The notes: generated from the letters alone by a model not told the origin. 64,000 bases of DNA from Arion vulgaris (GCA_020796225.1 CM036760.1:3892501-3956500); one strand, 5' to 3'; shown: positions 1-9,822, counted from the first letter of the stretch. Translations and numbers: made by a program.

Positions 1-222
1 TGTGGGTGGTGACAACGACCTGTAAAGGATATATCACGATTTTTGATTTTGTCGATATATTAATATGGTATCTATTACATACAACGTAAACATAAACAAC
101 TTTGTGGGATACAAACTCTTCTGTATTAAATCAATTACGTTCAGAACTCAATAAAGTTAACGGTATGTAAAGAGTTAACAAAGCGTCTACATCTTTTTCT
201 TTCTGTTCTCAAATTCTGATTT
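1..222. other. AT-rich DNA, nothing recognised
   Basis: No open frame of note, no repeat unit and no similarity to the other families in this window. Confidence 0.5.
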
Positions 223-404
223 GCCCAACAGGGTCAGGATAAGAAGTCTTATCAAAAACCTAGACTGAGTTTTCTTGCTGAATGCCTAACAGCGTCAGGA
301 TAAGAAGTCTATCAAAAACCTAGACTGAGTTTTCTTGCTGAATGTCTAACAGCGTCAGGATAAGAAGTCTATCAAAAACCTAGACTGAGTTTTCTTGCTG
401 AATG
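223..404. repeat. 60-bp tandem repeat, 3 copies
   Basis: The unit begins gtcaggataagaagtct and ends cttgctgaatg. Three consecutive copies differ by only a few bases. The array stops just before a SINE-A copy. Confidence 0.9.
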
Positions 405-423
405 AACTTGATCAACACCATCG

Positions 424-695
424 CCCGTGTGTTGCTGGGACTTGCAAGCGGAGCAAAGAATAGTACTACTGTGAGCTACAAGATATGTCGTAAGAGACGA
501 CTGAGGTATGGGCATAGGGAAGTCAACCTAGTAAATAAAAAGCGTCACGGAAATCGGATGTTCTAGCCTACTTATAGGCGCATAAATTAGCGCAAAGTAC
601 AATCGCTCTTAGACTGATCACATGCAGATCATAAAAAGTGATTTATCAAGTAGTCGATATAGAACGTTTGAAGAAGAAGAAGAAGACTATTATTT
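424..695 (+). mobile_element. SINE-A copy (SINE-like retroposon)
   Basis: One of about nine copies of a ~260-bp family here. It has the family start (gcccgtgtgttgctggga), the internal block agcaaagaatagta, the block cgtaagagacgactgaggta, and a (GAA)n tail. No tRNA A/B boxes are evident, so its origin is uncertain; it could be a SINE or a LINE 3' end. The GAA tail and the duplication flanking a sister copy at 37057 support retroposition. Confidence 0.75.
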
Positions 696-939
696 AAAAA
701 AAGCCAAAATCTTTTAACTGTTTGTGAATATTATTACACCATTCTTCCTATGAAAAAAAAACGTGTTAAATCAAAATTGAAATTTTCTGTAGCCAATCTG
801 GGGCCGAATGGCTTGAAATTGAAAGGTGACAAGGGCTGTAATTTGCAGAAAAACGGTTGAAGTTTTAACTGAAGACGCAGGCTATTTTGAGTAAACTGTA
901 TTGATGACATTATCTAGGCGAGTCGTGACAGTATCTGAC

Positions 940-1290
940 GTGAGTGCTGCATTATTTGCACCCTATCGCTAAACATCTCGGATGAGTGAGCAACGCGTTC
1001 TCCGTCCGGACCCTGGCGTGCCATTATTCACACATCGGACCTCGATATGATCCGACACGTGATGGAAATGATGCGCATTTGAAAGAGGGTCTCTGTGCCA
1101 ACTGCTCACGCACGACGAGGACGATGAGATGAGATCCGATGCGGGGCAAGTGACGGCCACCAGGGTTAAGCATATTTAACAGCGTGTGAGCCCCCCGCCA
1201 TCAGATCCTCACAGAAATGGCCGCCAGCAGAAGGAGGCAGGAAGGAGGTGTGAGAGGAGGACAGAAGACGGAAATCCGCACTCTGTTTTT
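940..1290. other. CpG-rich single-copy block
   Basis: Clearly richer in GC and CpG than its surroundings, with frequent cg dinucleotides from about 958 to 1190, and not matched elsewhere in the window. It contains short open frames on both strands but no domain I recognise. It could be an exon, a promoter or CpG island, or a young insertion. Confidence 0.4.
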
Positions 1291-1549
1291 ATGCAACCTT
1301 TTACAGAATACTTCCAGAGGCAGGAAAATAAATTTTAATAAATATTGCAGACGGAGAAACGTCTCCAGGCTATTTATACTCAGATACGCCTTGGTTTTCA
1401 ATATGAAAATTATGACACAATCTAAAATTCGACATGGACTTCAACTTTCAATATCATTTTCCTGCGTTTCTGTCAAGATGCGCCCATTTGTGTCAGATGG
1501 GCTTCTGAAATGAATAACATAACATGGAAGATTATCAAAATACGATCCA

Positions 1550-2030
1550 ATGATAGATGATAGATAGATAGACATATATATATATATAGACAGATGGATA
1601 GATATATAGATATATAGATAGATCGATAGGTAGATAAGATAGACATATATATAGACAGATGGATAGATAGATAGATATATAGTTAGATTGATGTATAGAT
1701 AAATAGATAGATATATAGATAGATCGATAGATAGATATATAGATAGATAGATAGATAGATATTATATGAGATACATAGATATACATAGATAGATAGATAT
1801 ATATTATAATATATTTATATGTATATAGAATTAATAGACAAACAGATAGATAGAATATATGGATACATAGATAAATAGATAGATACACAAATAGATAGAC
1901 AGAATATATATATATATATATATATATAGCTAGATAGATAGATGGATAGATAAATAAATATATAGATAGGTATATAGCTAGAAGATAGATCGAATATATA
2001 TATATAAACAGATCGATAGAATGTTAGAAT
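1550..2030. repeat. GATA/TA microsatellite
   Basis: A long imperfect (GATA)n/(TA)n tract. The 117-codon frame on the minus strand through it (Ile/Tyr/Ser-rich) is a product of the repeat. Confidence 0.95.
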
Positions 2031-2087
2031 AATTGATTAGTTTTGATTCACTAACATCATTGCGCTCCAGGAAATAACAACGTGCTA

Positions 2088-2911
2088 TCTTATCTTACAC
2101 AGGAAAAAAGGGTTTATCTTATCTTATCTTACACAGGAAAAAAAGGTTTATCTTATCTTATCTTACACAGGAAAAAAGGGTTTATCTTATCTTATCTTAC
2201 ACAGGAAAAAAAGGTTTATCTTATCTTATCTTACACAGGAAAAAGGTTTATCTTATCTTATCTTACACAGGAAAAAGGGTTTATCGTATCTTATCTTACA
2301 CAGGAAAAAAGGGTTTATCTTATCTTATCTTACACAGGAAAAAAAGGTTTATCTTATCTTATCTTACACAGGAAAAAGGGTTTATCGTATCTTATCTTAC
2401 ACAGGAAAAAAGGGTTTATCTTATCTTATCTTACACAGGAAAAAAAGGTTTATCTTATCTTATCTTACACAGGAAAAAAGGGTTTATCTTATCTTATCTT
2501 ACACAGGAAAAAAAGGTTTATCTTATCTTATCTTACACAGGAAAAAAGGGTTTATCTTATCTTATCTTACACAGGAAAAAAAGGTTTATCTTATCTTATC
2601 TTACACAGGAAAAAGGGTTTATCGTATCTTATCTTACACAGGAAAAAAGGGTTTATCTTATCTTATCTTACACAGGAAAAAAAGGTTTTATCTTATCTTA
2701 CAGAGGAAAAAAAGGTTTATCTTATCTTATCTTACACAGGAAAAAAGGGTTTATCTTATCTTATCTTACACAGGAAAAAAAGGTTTATCTTATCTTATCT
2801 TACAGAGGAAAAAAAGGTTTATCTTATCTTATCTTACACAGGAAAAAAGGTTTATCTTATTTTATCTTACACAGGAAAAAAAGGTTTATCGTATCTTATC
2901 TTACAGAGGAA
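2088..2911. repeat. Minisatellite built from SINE-C tail plus its target duplication
   Basis: About 26 units of roughly 27-33 bp, each carrying ttatcttatcttacacagg and an A-run with gggttta. The gggttta part is the reversed 3' end of the SINE-C that follows immediately. The sequence atcttacacaggaa is its target duplication, found once more beyond the SINE head at 3165-3178. The array is thus an amplification of the tail-plus-duplication junction. Its long open frame into the SINE is not a gene. Confidence 0.9.
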
Positions 2912-3164
2912 AAAAGGGTTTAAAAGCCTAATGATTGACTTCATTGCACCGGGTTTTAACCCATACGGCTCGGTCCCTCTCCGCAGAAATGATACGCCAC
3001 CTGCCGAGAGTATTGTACAAAGCACGAACTCCGTAGCTTCAGCAACAATCCTAGGGGTCTCTGGAAAAACTGCACTCGTGAACAGAATGGCGCGGTGCGG
3101 ACTCGAACCAACGACCTTCGACTCACAAGGAAAAGGGCTTAACCACTAAGCCACAGAAACCCGC
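2912..3164 (-). mobile_element. SINE-C, full-length tRNA-derived SINE
   Basis: On the minus strand it starts with a tRNA-like head with an A box (gtggcttagtggttaagccc) and a B box region (ggttcgagtccgcacc). Then come the shared core (gctacggagttcgtgc) and the end near caatgaagtcaatcat. The right flank repeats atcttacacaggaa, also found at the far left of the adjoining array (2092-2105), giving a 14-bp target duplication. Confidence 0.9.
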
Positions 3165-3354
3165 ATCTTACACAGGAAGATACTAGAAGTATTGTTCGAA
3201 AAACGTATTACTACCGAAGGTTGCTGGCAATCTTCTAGAAATTTTATTTTAATAATAAATGATTTTTTTTTTTCCGGGAACAGCTTTCAAGTCTATTATC
3301 AATCTTCATTTGACAAGGATTCTTTTGTTTTTGCAACTTGATCACAATTTTTAA

Positions 3355-3406
3355 GAACGTTCTTTTTACCGTCCTTCTCCGATATGACTAGGAGCTGGGT
3401 CTCATT
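3355..3406 (-). mobile_element. SINE-D fragment
   Basis: Matches the internal SINE-D block read as accgtccttctccgatatga followed by ctaggagctgggtctca. It lacks the tRNA head and the tail. Confidence 0.55.
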
Positions 3407-4037
3407 AAAGATTAAAGATTACTGAAAATAACTATCTCTGATTGGATGAAAAAAATCGTGCATTTCTGCTAGTAAAGGCGACCACGCACCTTTCCGTCAA
3501 CATACAAACTGATTTTCAGAAAATGGCGGACAGTGGTTATGACAAACAAACTCAATCTGCCGTATGCAGTTATATTGCAGGTGCAGAAAGCTGAATTTTG
3601 TCGTGATTGATGTTCCCTTCGACATGAATTGTAATTCAAGTGATGAACAGTTTTGTGTTGCAGCTTTAGCGACGGCCATATGCATTTATGCGATGCAGGT
3701 TGCTTTTTGTGGCGGTACGGCTGTTTCGTTCTGGAATTAGTTCACACAGGAGACAGTTCACAGTTGTTAGCATTTCGTGTAATTTTGGTTGGCATAGGAA
3801 CGGAGCAATTATGGGGTGACCCGTTGCAGTGAAGTTGGAACTGTATATATGAACTATGAACTATGAACTATGACAGCAACAGAACATACGTTTATGGATA
3901 TTCATGACCGCCTGAGTTATCCAACATGCAGATGATGATGATGAAAATATACTTTGATATTTGAGGTTTCTTTATTTGCTCACCTTTGTTTCAATATTGA
4001 CTCACTCTTCTTAGACAAAGGTGTAACAATTCATGTT
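3407..4037. other. Mostly single-copy DNA, no gene recognised
   Basis: The block at 3475-3760 is moderately GC-rich. It holds a 62-codon minus-strand frame and a plus-strand ATG (3522-3524) in a good context that stops after about 20 codons. A small tandem (tatgaac) lies at 3848-3870. Nothing matches elsewhere in the window. Confidence 0.4.
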
Positions 4038-4126
4038 GTCCAGAGATCTCTTGACCAGTGCCGGAGCTATGGACTTTGTGCTCTGTAAAATACTTTCGGC
4101 ACGTGATGTGGCATTTCTGTGTAGAG
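4038..4126 (+). mobile_element. SINE-C fragment interrupted by a hAT-like element
   Basis: Carries diverged SINE-C core and 3' sequence (ccggagctatggactttgtg, then the gtggcatttct block). It breaks exactly at the hAT-like insertion at 4127. Confidence 0.7.
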
Positions 4127-4590
4127 TAGCATTCCCAAAGTGGGTGGTTCCGCCCCGTCCTTCCAGTGGGCGCTGAAGCGTTCTAGGGGGGCGATAGTGG
4201 TTTCAGAAGAATTTGGGGTGTATTCAGGCGATTAGGGATCGGTGACTCCTTAAAGAAGAAGTTAATAATAAATATTTTAAAATAAATTGTTTTCATATTT
4301 TTGCGATTTAATAATCATTTAAAATTTGAATTCTGCATTTAAATTTATCTTATGCCAGTCTTACACGATCCATTTTTTCATAAATTTTCTATTTCATGTA
4401 TATAATAATTTTAAAATTGACTGTGCATTACAGCCATGTATATCAATTTTATATGTCAAAGAGACAATAGTGCATGTATATATGTGGGAGGGGGGCTTTA
4501 GCAAACTGTTATAATGTGGAGGGGTGGGGGAGTTATAAAGGTTATGTTGTGCAAAGTGGGCGGTGGATCGAAAAAGTTTGGGAATCTTTG
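4127..4590. mobile_element. Non-autonomous hAT-like element, 464 bp
   Basis: Perfect 8-bp target duplications gtgtagag lie at 4119-4126 and 4591-4598. The ends are tagcattcccaaag on the left and, reversed, caaagattcccaaac on the right, with subterminal GTGGGCGGT blocks. An 8-bp duplication and a TTCCCAAA-type terminus are characteristic of hAT elements. There is no transposase frame inside. Related copies lie at 59815-60282 and 63729-64000. Confidence 0.85.
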
Positions 4591-4754
4591 GTGTAGAGGA
4601 ATCTAGTCAATTTTGGAAACTTAGTATATTAAAGCCTATTGTTGTACTTTAAACACCTTTCTGACTTTTAAATTACCGTGCGATGTCTATTTCCTGGTAC
4701 AGTCAGAAGAGTTTCTAGATTACTCAACTGATCTATTGTTTCTGAATATGGAAT

Positions 4755-5274
4755 CATCATCAAGTAGCTTGTCCTGAGCAGAACTTTGCCAGCCCAACAG
4801 TCCTCCCAAATTTCTCTCTCTCATAGGCCAGTTGTCCTGCCTCTGCAGACGTCATGTTCAAACCATCAGTTACATCCTGAATCCATCTTCTCCATGGTCT
4901 TCCTTTTCTTCTTTTTGCCGGTGTGCCTCCTTCCATGATGGTATTCTCCAGACCTTCATGTCTTTTTATATGTCCAAAACACCTACATTTTCTCTTTCTT
5001 ATTTGTAGTATCAGCCAGTTTTCTTTGATTTTAAGTTATTTCTGGAAAGATCTATTTGTTCTCTTCTCTGTCCATGATATACGGAGGACTCTTCTGTAAC
5101 ACTTATTTTAAAAGCACATATATGTTTTCCCACTGCCTTATTAAATGTCCATGCTTCGCAACCATACGTTGCCACTGGGAATATGCCTGTTATTAGTATT
5201 CTGAGCTTTGTTTTCCTATCAGTTCCGTTCCATACTGTTTTTAGTCGTTTAATTTTTTTAAATTGTAAAGCCAT
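4755..5274 (-). pseudogene. LINE-1 (RTE-like) reverse-transcriptase C-terminal fragment
   Basis: The minus strand encodes a degenerate LINE C-terminus: an ATYGCEAWTFNKAV motif, then a frame-shifted stretch corresponding to a WT..R.N.SIQKEL block, and finally the region read in sister copies as GKRKRGRPRRRWIQDV. This style (YGCEAWT, FGHI.R, GRPRRRW) is typical of RTE/BovB-like LINE C-termini. Stops and shifts show it is dead. Sister copies occur at 6979, 16115, 17060, 17690, 18270, 20155, 31400, 47910 and elsewhere. Confidence 0.85.
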
Positions 5275-5324
5275 GTTGAAACCAATGGAATCACCATTTT
5301 ATTTAATTTCAAAGTTATTAGTTA

Positions 5325-5515
5325 TTGATGACTGAATCGACGTCATTGCAGTCCCGGCAGAACCATAGGTGCTCAGTTTCCTCCAATATATGTCGATGGG
5401 CATGCATACTGTAAGGTCATGTGGTTCGCTAGCTAAACACACTCTTCACTCTACCCCCCAGACACCCAGTTCTACGTAAACAACGGACAACTAAAAAATG
5501 CTTACATCGCTGGAT
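5325..5515 (+). repeat. Repeat P, copy 1 (unclassified)
   Basis: About 185 bp shared in the same orientation with 57785-57967. Common landmarks are a cgatgtcat/cgatgtcaa block, gtaggtgct, atgcatactg and a terminal acatcgctgg/caatcgctgg. No TIR, poly-A tail or tRNA head is seen. Confidence 0.6.
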
Positions 5516-5540
5516 CGATTCTTCTTCTTCACCTCTAGGG

Positions 5541-5720
5541 AAGCATAGGTCCGCAACCAAGACCTTCCAAGCCCTCTAAGCATAGGTCCGCAACCAAGAC
5601 CTTCAAGCCCCTCTAAGCATAGGTCCGCAACCAAGACCTTTCAAGCCCCTCTAAGCATAGGTCCGCAACCAAGACCTTCCAAGCCCCTCTAAGCATAGGT
5701 CCGCAACCAAGACCTTCCAG
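5541..5720. repeat. 38-bp tandem repeat of a LINE-2 tail, ~5 copies
   Basis: The unit begins aagcataggtccgcaaccaa. The same words (ggcataagtcccaaccaggg; ggcataggtcgcacccaagg) occur once at the ends of LINE-2 fragments at 37740 and 61510, so the array is an amplified LINE 3' terminus. Confidence 0.85.
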
Positions 5721-5835
5721 CACAGAAGAGCGTCAACACCGGAGATGATAACAAACACCAGAGTCGGAGAATTGTGGAGATCCGTGATCCTACGCCAACC
5801 GACACGGCACATGATGATGATGATATGTAGAGATA
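5721..5835 (+). pseudogene. LINE-6 3'-terminal fragment
   Basis: The plus strand carries the 3' end of LINE-6. Sister copies on the minus strand encode ...RDRDLWKSMIAY..RHGT followed by a (GATGAT)n tail. Here the reading gives a degenerate version ending at cggcacatgatgatgatga. Confidence 0.65.
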
Positions 5836-6555
5836 AAGTGAAAACTAAACAAATCATGTTGCAGTCTTTGGCATATGGTCAAACGAGACAGTCAAACTGG
5901 CGCAGGCGGTGGTAGTTAGTAGTAAATGTGTTAATTTTGAGCTGACATTGGTTGAGAGCCTATGAGGACATTTATACATAAAGACACAACAAATGTGACC
6001 AGTTTTTAGGTTTTCTTATTTTTGTCCCCAGCAAAGTTGATCATATTGTGAGTTGTCGTAATTTCTTAGAATTGATCCTGTTCCACATTCGGACGCACCA
6101 ATTTCCAATTTCTCCCACAAAACAAAATGATAATTTCACAATTCGGCGGCGTCTTCTATTTTTCATCTGCTGTCTTATCGGTGTGCTCGAAGGGAGTTGG
6201 AATGGGGGAGTGCAGAACTCGGAAAAATGATTGCTTCAATTGGAGTGACAACAAGATGTCACTGGGTGTTCGGTTGGCGCTGGAAAATGAAATCAATTTT
6301 TGAACTGTGGCGATATTTATCACGCAAGCTCCCACTCATCTCATCCGACCTCGCATGACAAAAATCAATGAGGTTCAAGAAGGATGTTTCGGCTGGGAGA
6401 TGACCCCTTTGTGAGCGAATGGCTACAGTAATTAGTTTATGCTCAATATCGTCAGAAAGAAGTATTTGTATCGGGGTCAATAGGAAAATTGTCTTCTCTG
6501 TCAGCACAAGATTTACTGTAAAACTTTGATATTTTGTGACTAAATAAAATGTTAG
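5836..6555. other. Single-copy DNA, no gene recognised
   Basis: Contains a GC-moderate stretch at 6255-6440 and a long minus-strand frame (6259-6822) that runs into antisense of the LINE-2 fragment and is therefore not credible as a whole. No motif identified. Confidence 0.4.
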
Positions 6556-6559
6556 CATA

Positions 6560-6815
6560 AGAGACGCTGGCGATGGATAGGACACACATTGAGAAGACCG
6601 ATCGGAAGCATTGGAAGATGGGTACTGTTTTGGAACCCGCAGGGAAAGAGGAGTAGGGGAAGACCTAGACATACCTGGAGAAGAGAGCTTGGTGCTGATA
6701 TTAAAAGGATAGGTAAAACATGGAGAGAACTGGAATGGATGGCAGGAGAGAGGAAGAGCTGGAGAAAGTTTGTCGTAGACCTGTGCTCCGTTGGAAGTTG
6801 AAAGATGAAGAAGAA
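6560..6815 (+). pseudogene. LINE-2 C-terminal fragment
   Basis: Encodes RRWRWIGHTLRRPIGSIGRW, then GKRSRGRPRHTWRRELGAD and a terminal WRKFVVDLCSV. This is the post-RT C-terminus of a common invertebrate non-LTR family. It is followed by a short gaagaagaaat tail. Frames are nearly intact over about 75 codons. Confidence 0.85.
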
Positions 6816-6904
6816 ATGTCAATGTGCCCTATTTTGTTTCAAATTTAGGCATATGTCTTTCTGATATTTTCTCACATAAAAGAATAAAACACATCTCAAT
6901 AATC

Positions 6905-6978
6905 TTAACCCATTCGTCCCTCTAAGTCTGTTTACTATAAGTTTTAAGATGACTCAAATCCAATATACTAGATAATTC
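6905..6978 (+). repeat. Repeat N, copy 1
   Basis: About 75 bp matching 50231-50330, starting ttaaccc/ttaacct, with a shared aagatgactcaaa block and an attcag end. The TTAACC start recalls piggyBac-type ends, but no second end is visible. Confidence 0.4.
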
Positions 6979-7212
6979 AGTATCATCATCAAATAGCTTG
7001 TCCTGAGCAGAACTTTGTTCTCTTTAACAGACATTCGGAACTTCTCTTTCTCATAGGTCACATGTCTCGCCTTTGCAGCCATCATGCTCAAACCATCAGT
7101 TACATCCTGAATCTATCTACTCCATGGTCTTCCTATTTTCTTCTTTGCTGGGTTGCCTCCTTTCATGATGGTCTTCTCCAGTCCTTCATGTCTTTTTATA
7201 TGTCTAAAATAC
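6979..7212 (-). pseudogene. LINE-1 (RTE-like) 3' fragment
   Basis: Minus-strand 3' end of LINE-1: the (TCATCA) tail, caaatagcttgtcctgagca, and the reversed GRPRRRWIQDV region at about 7100-7160. Truncated at its 5' side near 7212. Confidence 0.85.
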
Positions 7213-7356
7213 TTCTTCTTCTTCGATCAAGTTCTGCTATGCAACTACTCCGGTATGTGTCATAAACAGGGCGGTGCGCTTGAGGTATTCACCGGTGCCC
7301 TATAGTTTGTTTTGAAGAGTTATTAATGTTGATCGGATTTCCATTCTCGTACAGAT

Positions 7357-7572
7357 CAACCAGAGCCAACTATAAACTTATGGGCCTGCGGACTCAGGTA
7401 ATAATTATGGGAAATCAGACCACAACTACACCACGTGACATCGCATTCCAGTATTGGTGTATATAGACGAAATCATTTTGAAATCAACACAAAATGGTAA
7501 ATAGAAGTTATATTATGCAACAAATTAAGTTTAACAATAAGGAATATCAATATTAGAATATTTTTCATCAAA
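7357..7572 (+). repeat. Repeat G, copy 1 (unclassified)
   Basis: About 210 bp with a clear inverted match at 14385-14600. Shared words are gcggactcaggta, accacaac, cattccagtattg, aaatcaacacaa and taacaataaggaatatca. A shorter match is at 60286. Confidence 0.7.
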
Positions 7573-7629
7573 TAAATAACCATTAACTCACAAAATTGAG
7601 TAAAATTGCAAAAAAGCTTGCAGTGTTCT

Positions 7630-8083
7630 ATCAAACATTTATATATTCCAGCACCACGCTCTGTTCTAGATCAGGGAATCAACGGTCAGTTGTCTGACCT
7701 ACTTACCTGGAATTGGCTATGGATCAGGCTGGGACAGTCTTGTAGGAGGTGCTCTGTGGACTGCTTTGGTGCTCCACAGGTGCAGGCAGCCGAGTTTCTG
7801 AGACCCATTCCATAGAGGTGGGCTCTGAGACCACAGTGTCCCGTTTTAAGTCTAAAGACTGTATATAGTCTGCCCTTTTCTGTTTAGTGTATTTATACTG
7901 TCATGCTCTGTGTTGTATCCTTCGTTAATTTTTTCTCCCCATCATTTTTCTGGATTGTTTCAGGCGAGACTTTGCTTCAGTAAAGCTTTGTATTGGGTGG
8001 TGTTGTGTTAGGCTCCCTCCAACCCTTGCAGGTTTGTCAGCCTTTTCATTTCCTGTGATGTCACAGTGTGCTGGTATCCACCT
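7630..8083 (-). pseudogene. LINE RNase H and zinc-knuckle fragment
   Basis: The minus strand reads from a WIPAHC-like start with ITGNEKADKLA-type residues (RNase H C-terminal part) to a region giving LRAHLYGMGLRNSAACTCG and then STEHLLQDCPS, a Cys/His knuckle found at the C-terminus of many LINE polyproteins. Stops and at least one frameshift break it. An RNase H domain argues for an I/Jockey-type clade rather than RTE. Confidence 0.8.
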
Positions 8084-8186
8084 TTAACCCCCAAAAAACG
8101 TCAATGTTCTCATTCTTACGTATAGAAAATTGAGTACACATTGCAATATAAATGTGTCTATAGATAACACAGAAGGAAAGGGTTAA
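8084..8186. mobile_element. Possible small TTAA-flanked MITE
   Basis: TTAA at 8084-8087 and 8183-8186 bounds a 95-bp insert that begins ccccc and ends aaaggg, abutting the RNase H fragment exactly. TTAA duplication with CCC..GGG ends is a piggyBac feature, but the terminal match is only about 3 bp. Confidence 0.3.
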
Positions 8187-8214
8187 CATTCTATAAAAAT
8201 AAGAAGTTAGTTTC

Positions 8215-8455
8215 ATATCCTTTTAATGACTTTACGAATCAAGTCCAGCTTTTTAATGTTGTTTGTGATTTTTCTAGGCATTATTACGTTGGGTAGTTTG
8301 TCATTGCTTTCTGAAGGGGTGGTGTCATCGTCCTTTTGTAAAAATCCACCAGAAAAAAACAATTTGAAACCAAACTGTCCGCAGCGTGATTCGAACTCAG
8401 AACGTCGGGGTTAATAGACTGAGTCACTATCCCGTAAGTCACAGACGCCACCTAC
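8215..8455 (-). mobile_element. SINE-K, tRNA-derived SINE
   Basis: The minus strand begins with a tRNA-like head (gtgacttacgggatagtgac; B box gagttcgaatcac). It continues with a body that includes gattttt and cagaaagcaatg and ends at the family's rattaaaaagctgg-type 3' part. Sister copies lie at 15205 (+) and 38945 (-). Confidence 0.8.
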
Positions 8456-8498
8456 ATTCTATTAACGTAGATAAAACAAACAAATTCTAGTCTATTTC

Positions 8499-8770
8499 TT
8501 CTTCTTCTTCGAACGCTCCATATCGAACACTTGTTAAACCACTCTGTGTGATAGCTATGTGATCTGAGCCTAAGAGCGATTGTACGTTGTGCCAGTTATG
8601 TGCCTACAAGTAGGCCAGCAAATCCAATTTCTGCGATGCTTTTTGTTTACTAGGGTAGCTTCCCTATGGCCTACATCAGTCGCCTCTCACGACATGCCTT
8701 GTAGGTCGCAGTGATACTTATCTTTGCTCCCCTTGCGAGTCCGGCACCACACGTGCGGGTTTTTGTCAGA
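8499..8770 (-). mobile_element. SINE-A copy, full length
   Basis: Complete minus-strand copy from the (TTC)n tail and cgaacgctccatatcga to cacacgtgcggg. The block tcgcctctcacgacatgcct is conserved. Confidence 0.85.
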
Positions 8771-8884
8771 CTTCAAAGACTAGGCTTGAGGTAGAACAAA
8801 AATGCACACAATAGAATTAATTGTAAACTTTGTTTTGTTTCTGCTTTATGTATTATTGAGCGCAACAAGAACTGATAATGATGA

Positions 8885-8975
8885 TTAGTCTGGTCACAAT
8901 ATAGATGAGACTGCAGTAAAACTGAGTTTGGTCACAATATAGATGAGACTGCAGTAAAACTATTTGAGTCTGGTC
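8885..8975. repeat. Short tandem of a repeat L segment
   Basis: Roughly 2.5 copies of a ~48-bp unit holding gtctggtcacaatatagatg and gactgcagtaaaact. The second motif is shared with repeat L at 14890 and 43170. Confidence 0.75.
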
Positions 8976-9017
8976 ACCGATAGATGGATTGTTAGTACGT
9001 GCATTATTTGAATCAGA

Positions 9018-9275
9018 TCACACGTGTGTTGCTGGGACTCGAAAGGGGAGCACACAATAGTGACAATGCGACCTACAAGGCATGTCGTAAGAGGCGACTG
9101 ATGTAGAGGCCTATTGAAGCTACCCTAGTAAATAAAATACCTCACAGAAATAGGATTTTCTGGCCTACTTGTATTCACATAACTGGCACAAAGTACGATT
9201 GATCTTAGGCTCAGAGTACATATAAATCACAAAGAATAGTTTAACAAGTGGTTAATTTGGAGCATTCTAAGAAGA
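9018..9275 (+). mobile_element. SINE-A copy
   Basis: Near full length: cacgtgtgttgctgggactc, the aaggcatgtcgtaagaggcg block and a shortened gaagaa tail. Confidence 0.8.
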
Positions 9276-9284
9276 ACTTCTTGC

Positions 9285-9425
9285 TAAATTACATCAGGGC
9301 GTCTTGCATGTGCTACAGAGCTCGTGCACTGCTGCCGAGATCTTCATGTGCAAGGAAAAGAACGAAGTAATTATTGGTCATTCACAGACGTACAATGATG
9401 ATAAATTTATTAATCAATAAATTCT
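9285..9425 (+). mobile_element. SINE-D 3' half
   Basis: Carries the SINE-D core (gtgctacagagctcgtgcac), gccgagatcttc and a 3' end with tacaatgatgata followed by an attaatcaataaat tail. The tRNA head is missing. Confidence 0.7.
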
Positions 9426-9765
9426 ATCATATGCGACCTTCTCTCTTCCACCCACCGCCATCCCTCTCCGCCCTCCCCCCTCCACCACCAGTTGCCAATT
9501 CCTGCGCATGTAACAGTCGATTCCAATCTCTACAATACAATATAGGTGTCTCATTAATCGCCGTCTCTTTATTCAATAGACGGTAACTATACAAACGCAG
9601 GATGTGTTGTGATAACACGCTTAACAAGCAGATACAATGTACAGCAATAATAGAACAAATTCAACTTCCTAATCTCATGGGATGGTTATTAAAAAAAAGT
9701 AAACAGTGGAACTGGTTATCAGCGTTGAAGGAAAGTGTATATGTCTTTTTCTCAACACACTGCTG
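9426..9765. other. Single-copy DNA, no gene recognised
   Basis: C-rich at 9440-9490, otherwise mixed composition. Overlapping frames on both strands carry no domain. Confidence 0.4.
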
Positions 9766-9779
9766 GCGTGAGAGAGAAA

Positions 9780-9822
<43 letters not shown>

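Noticed and set aside
1535..1888. 117-codon Ile/Tyr/Ser frame
   Set aside because: Translation of a GATA/TA microsatellite.
2082..3149. 355-codon open frame
   Set aside because: It runs through the minisatellite and antisense of SINE-C; codons follow the repeat unit, not a protein.
6259..6822. 187-codon minus-strand frame
   Set aside because: More than a third is antisense to the LINE-2 C-terminus; no domain in the rest.
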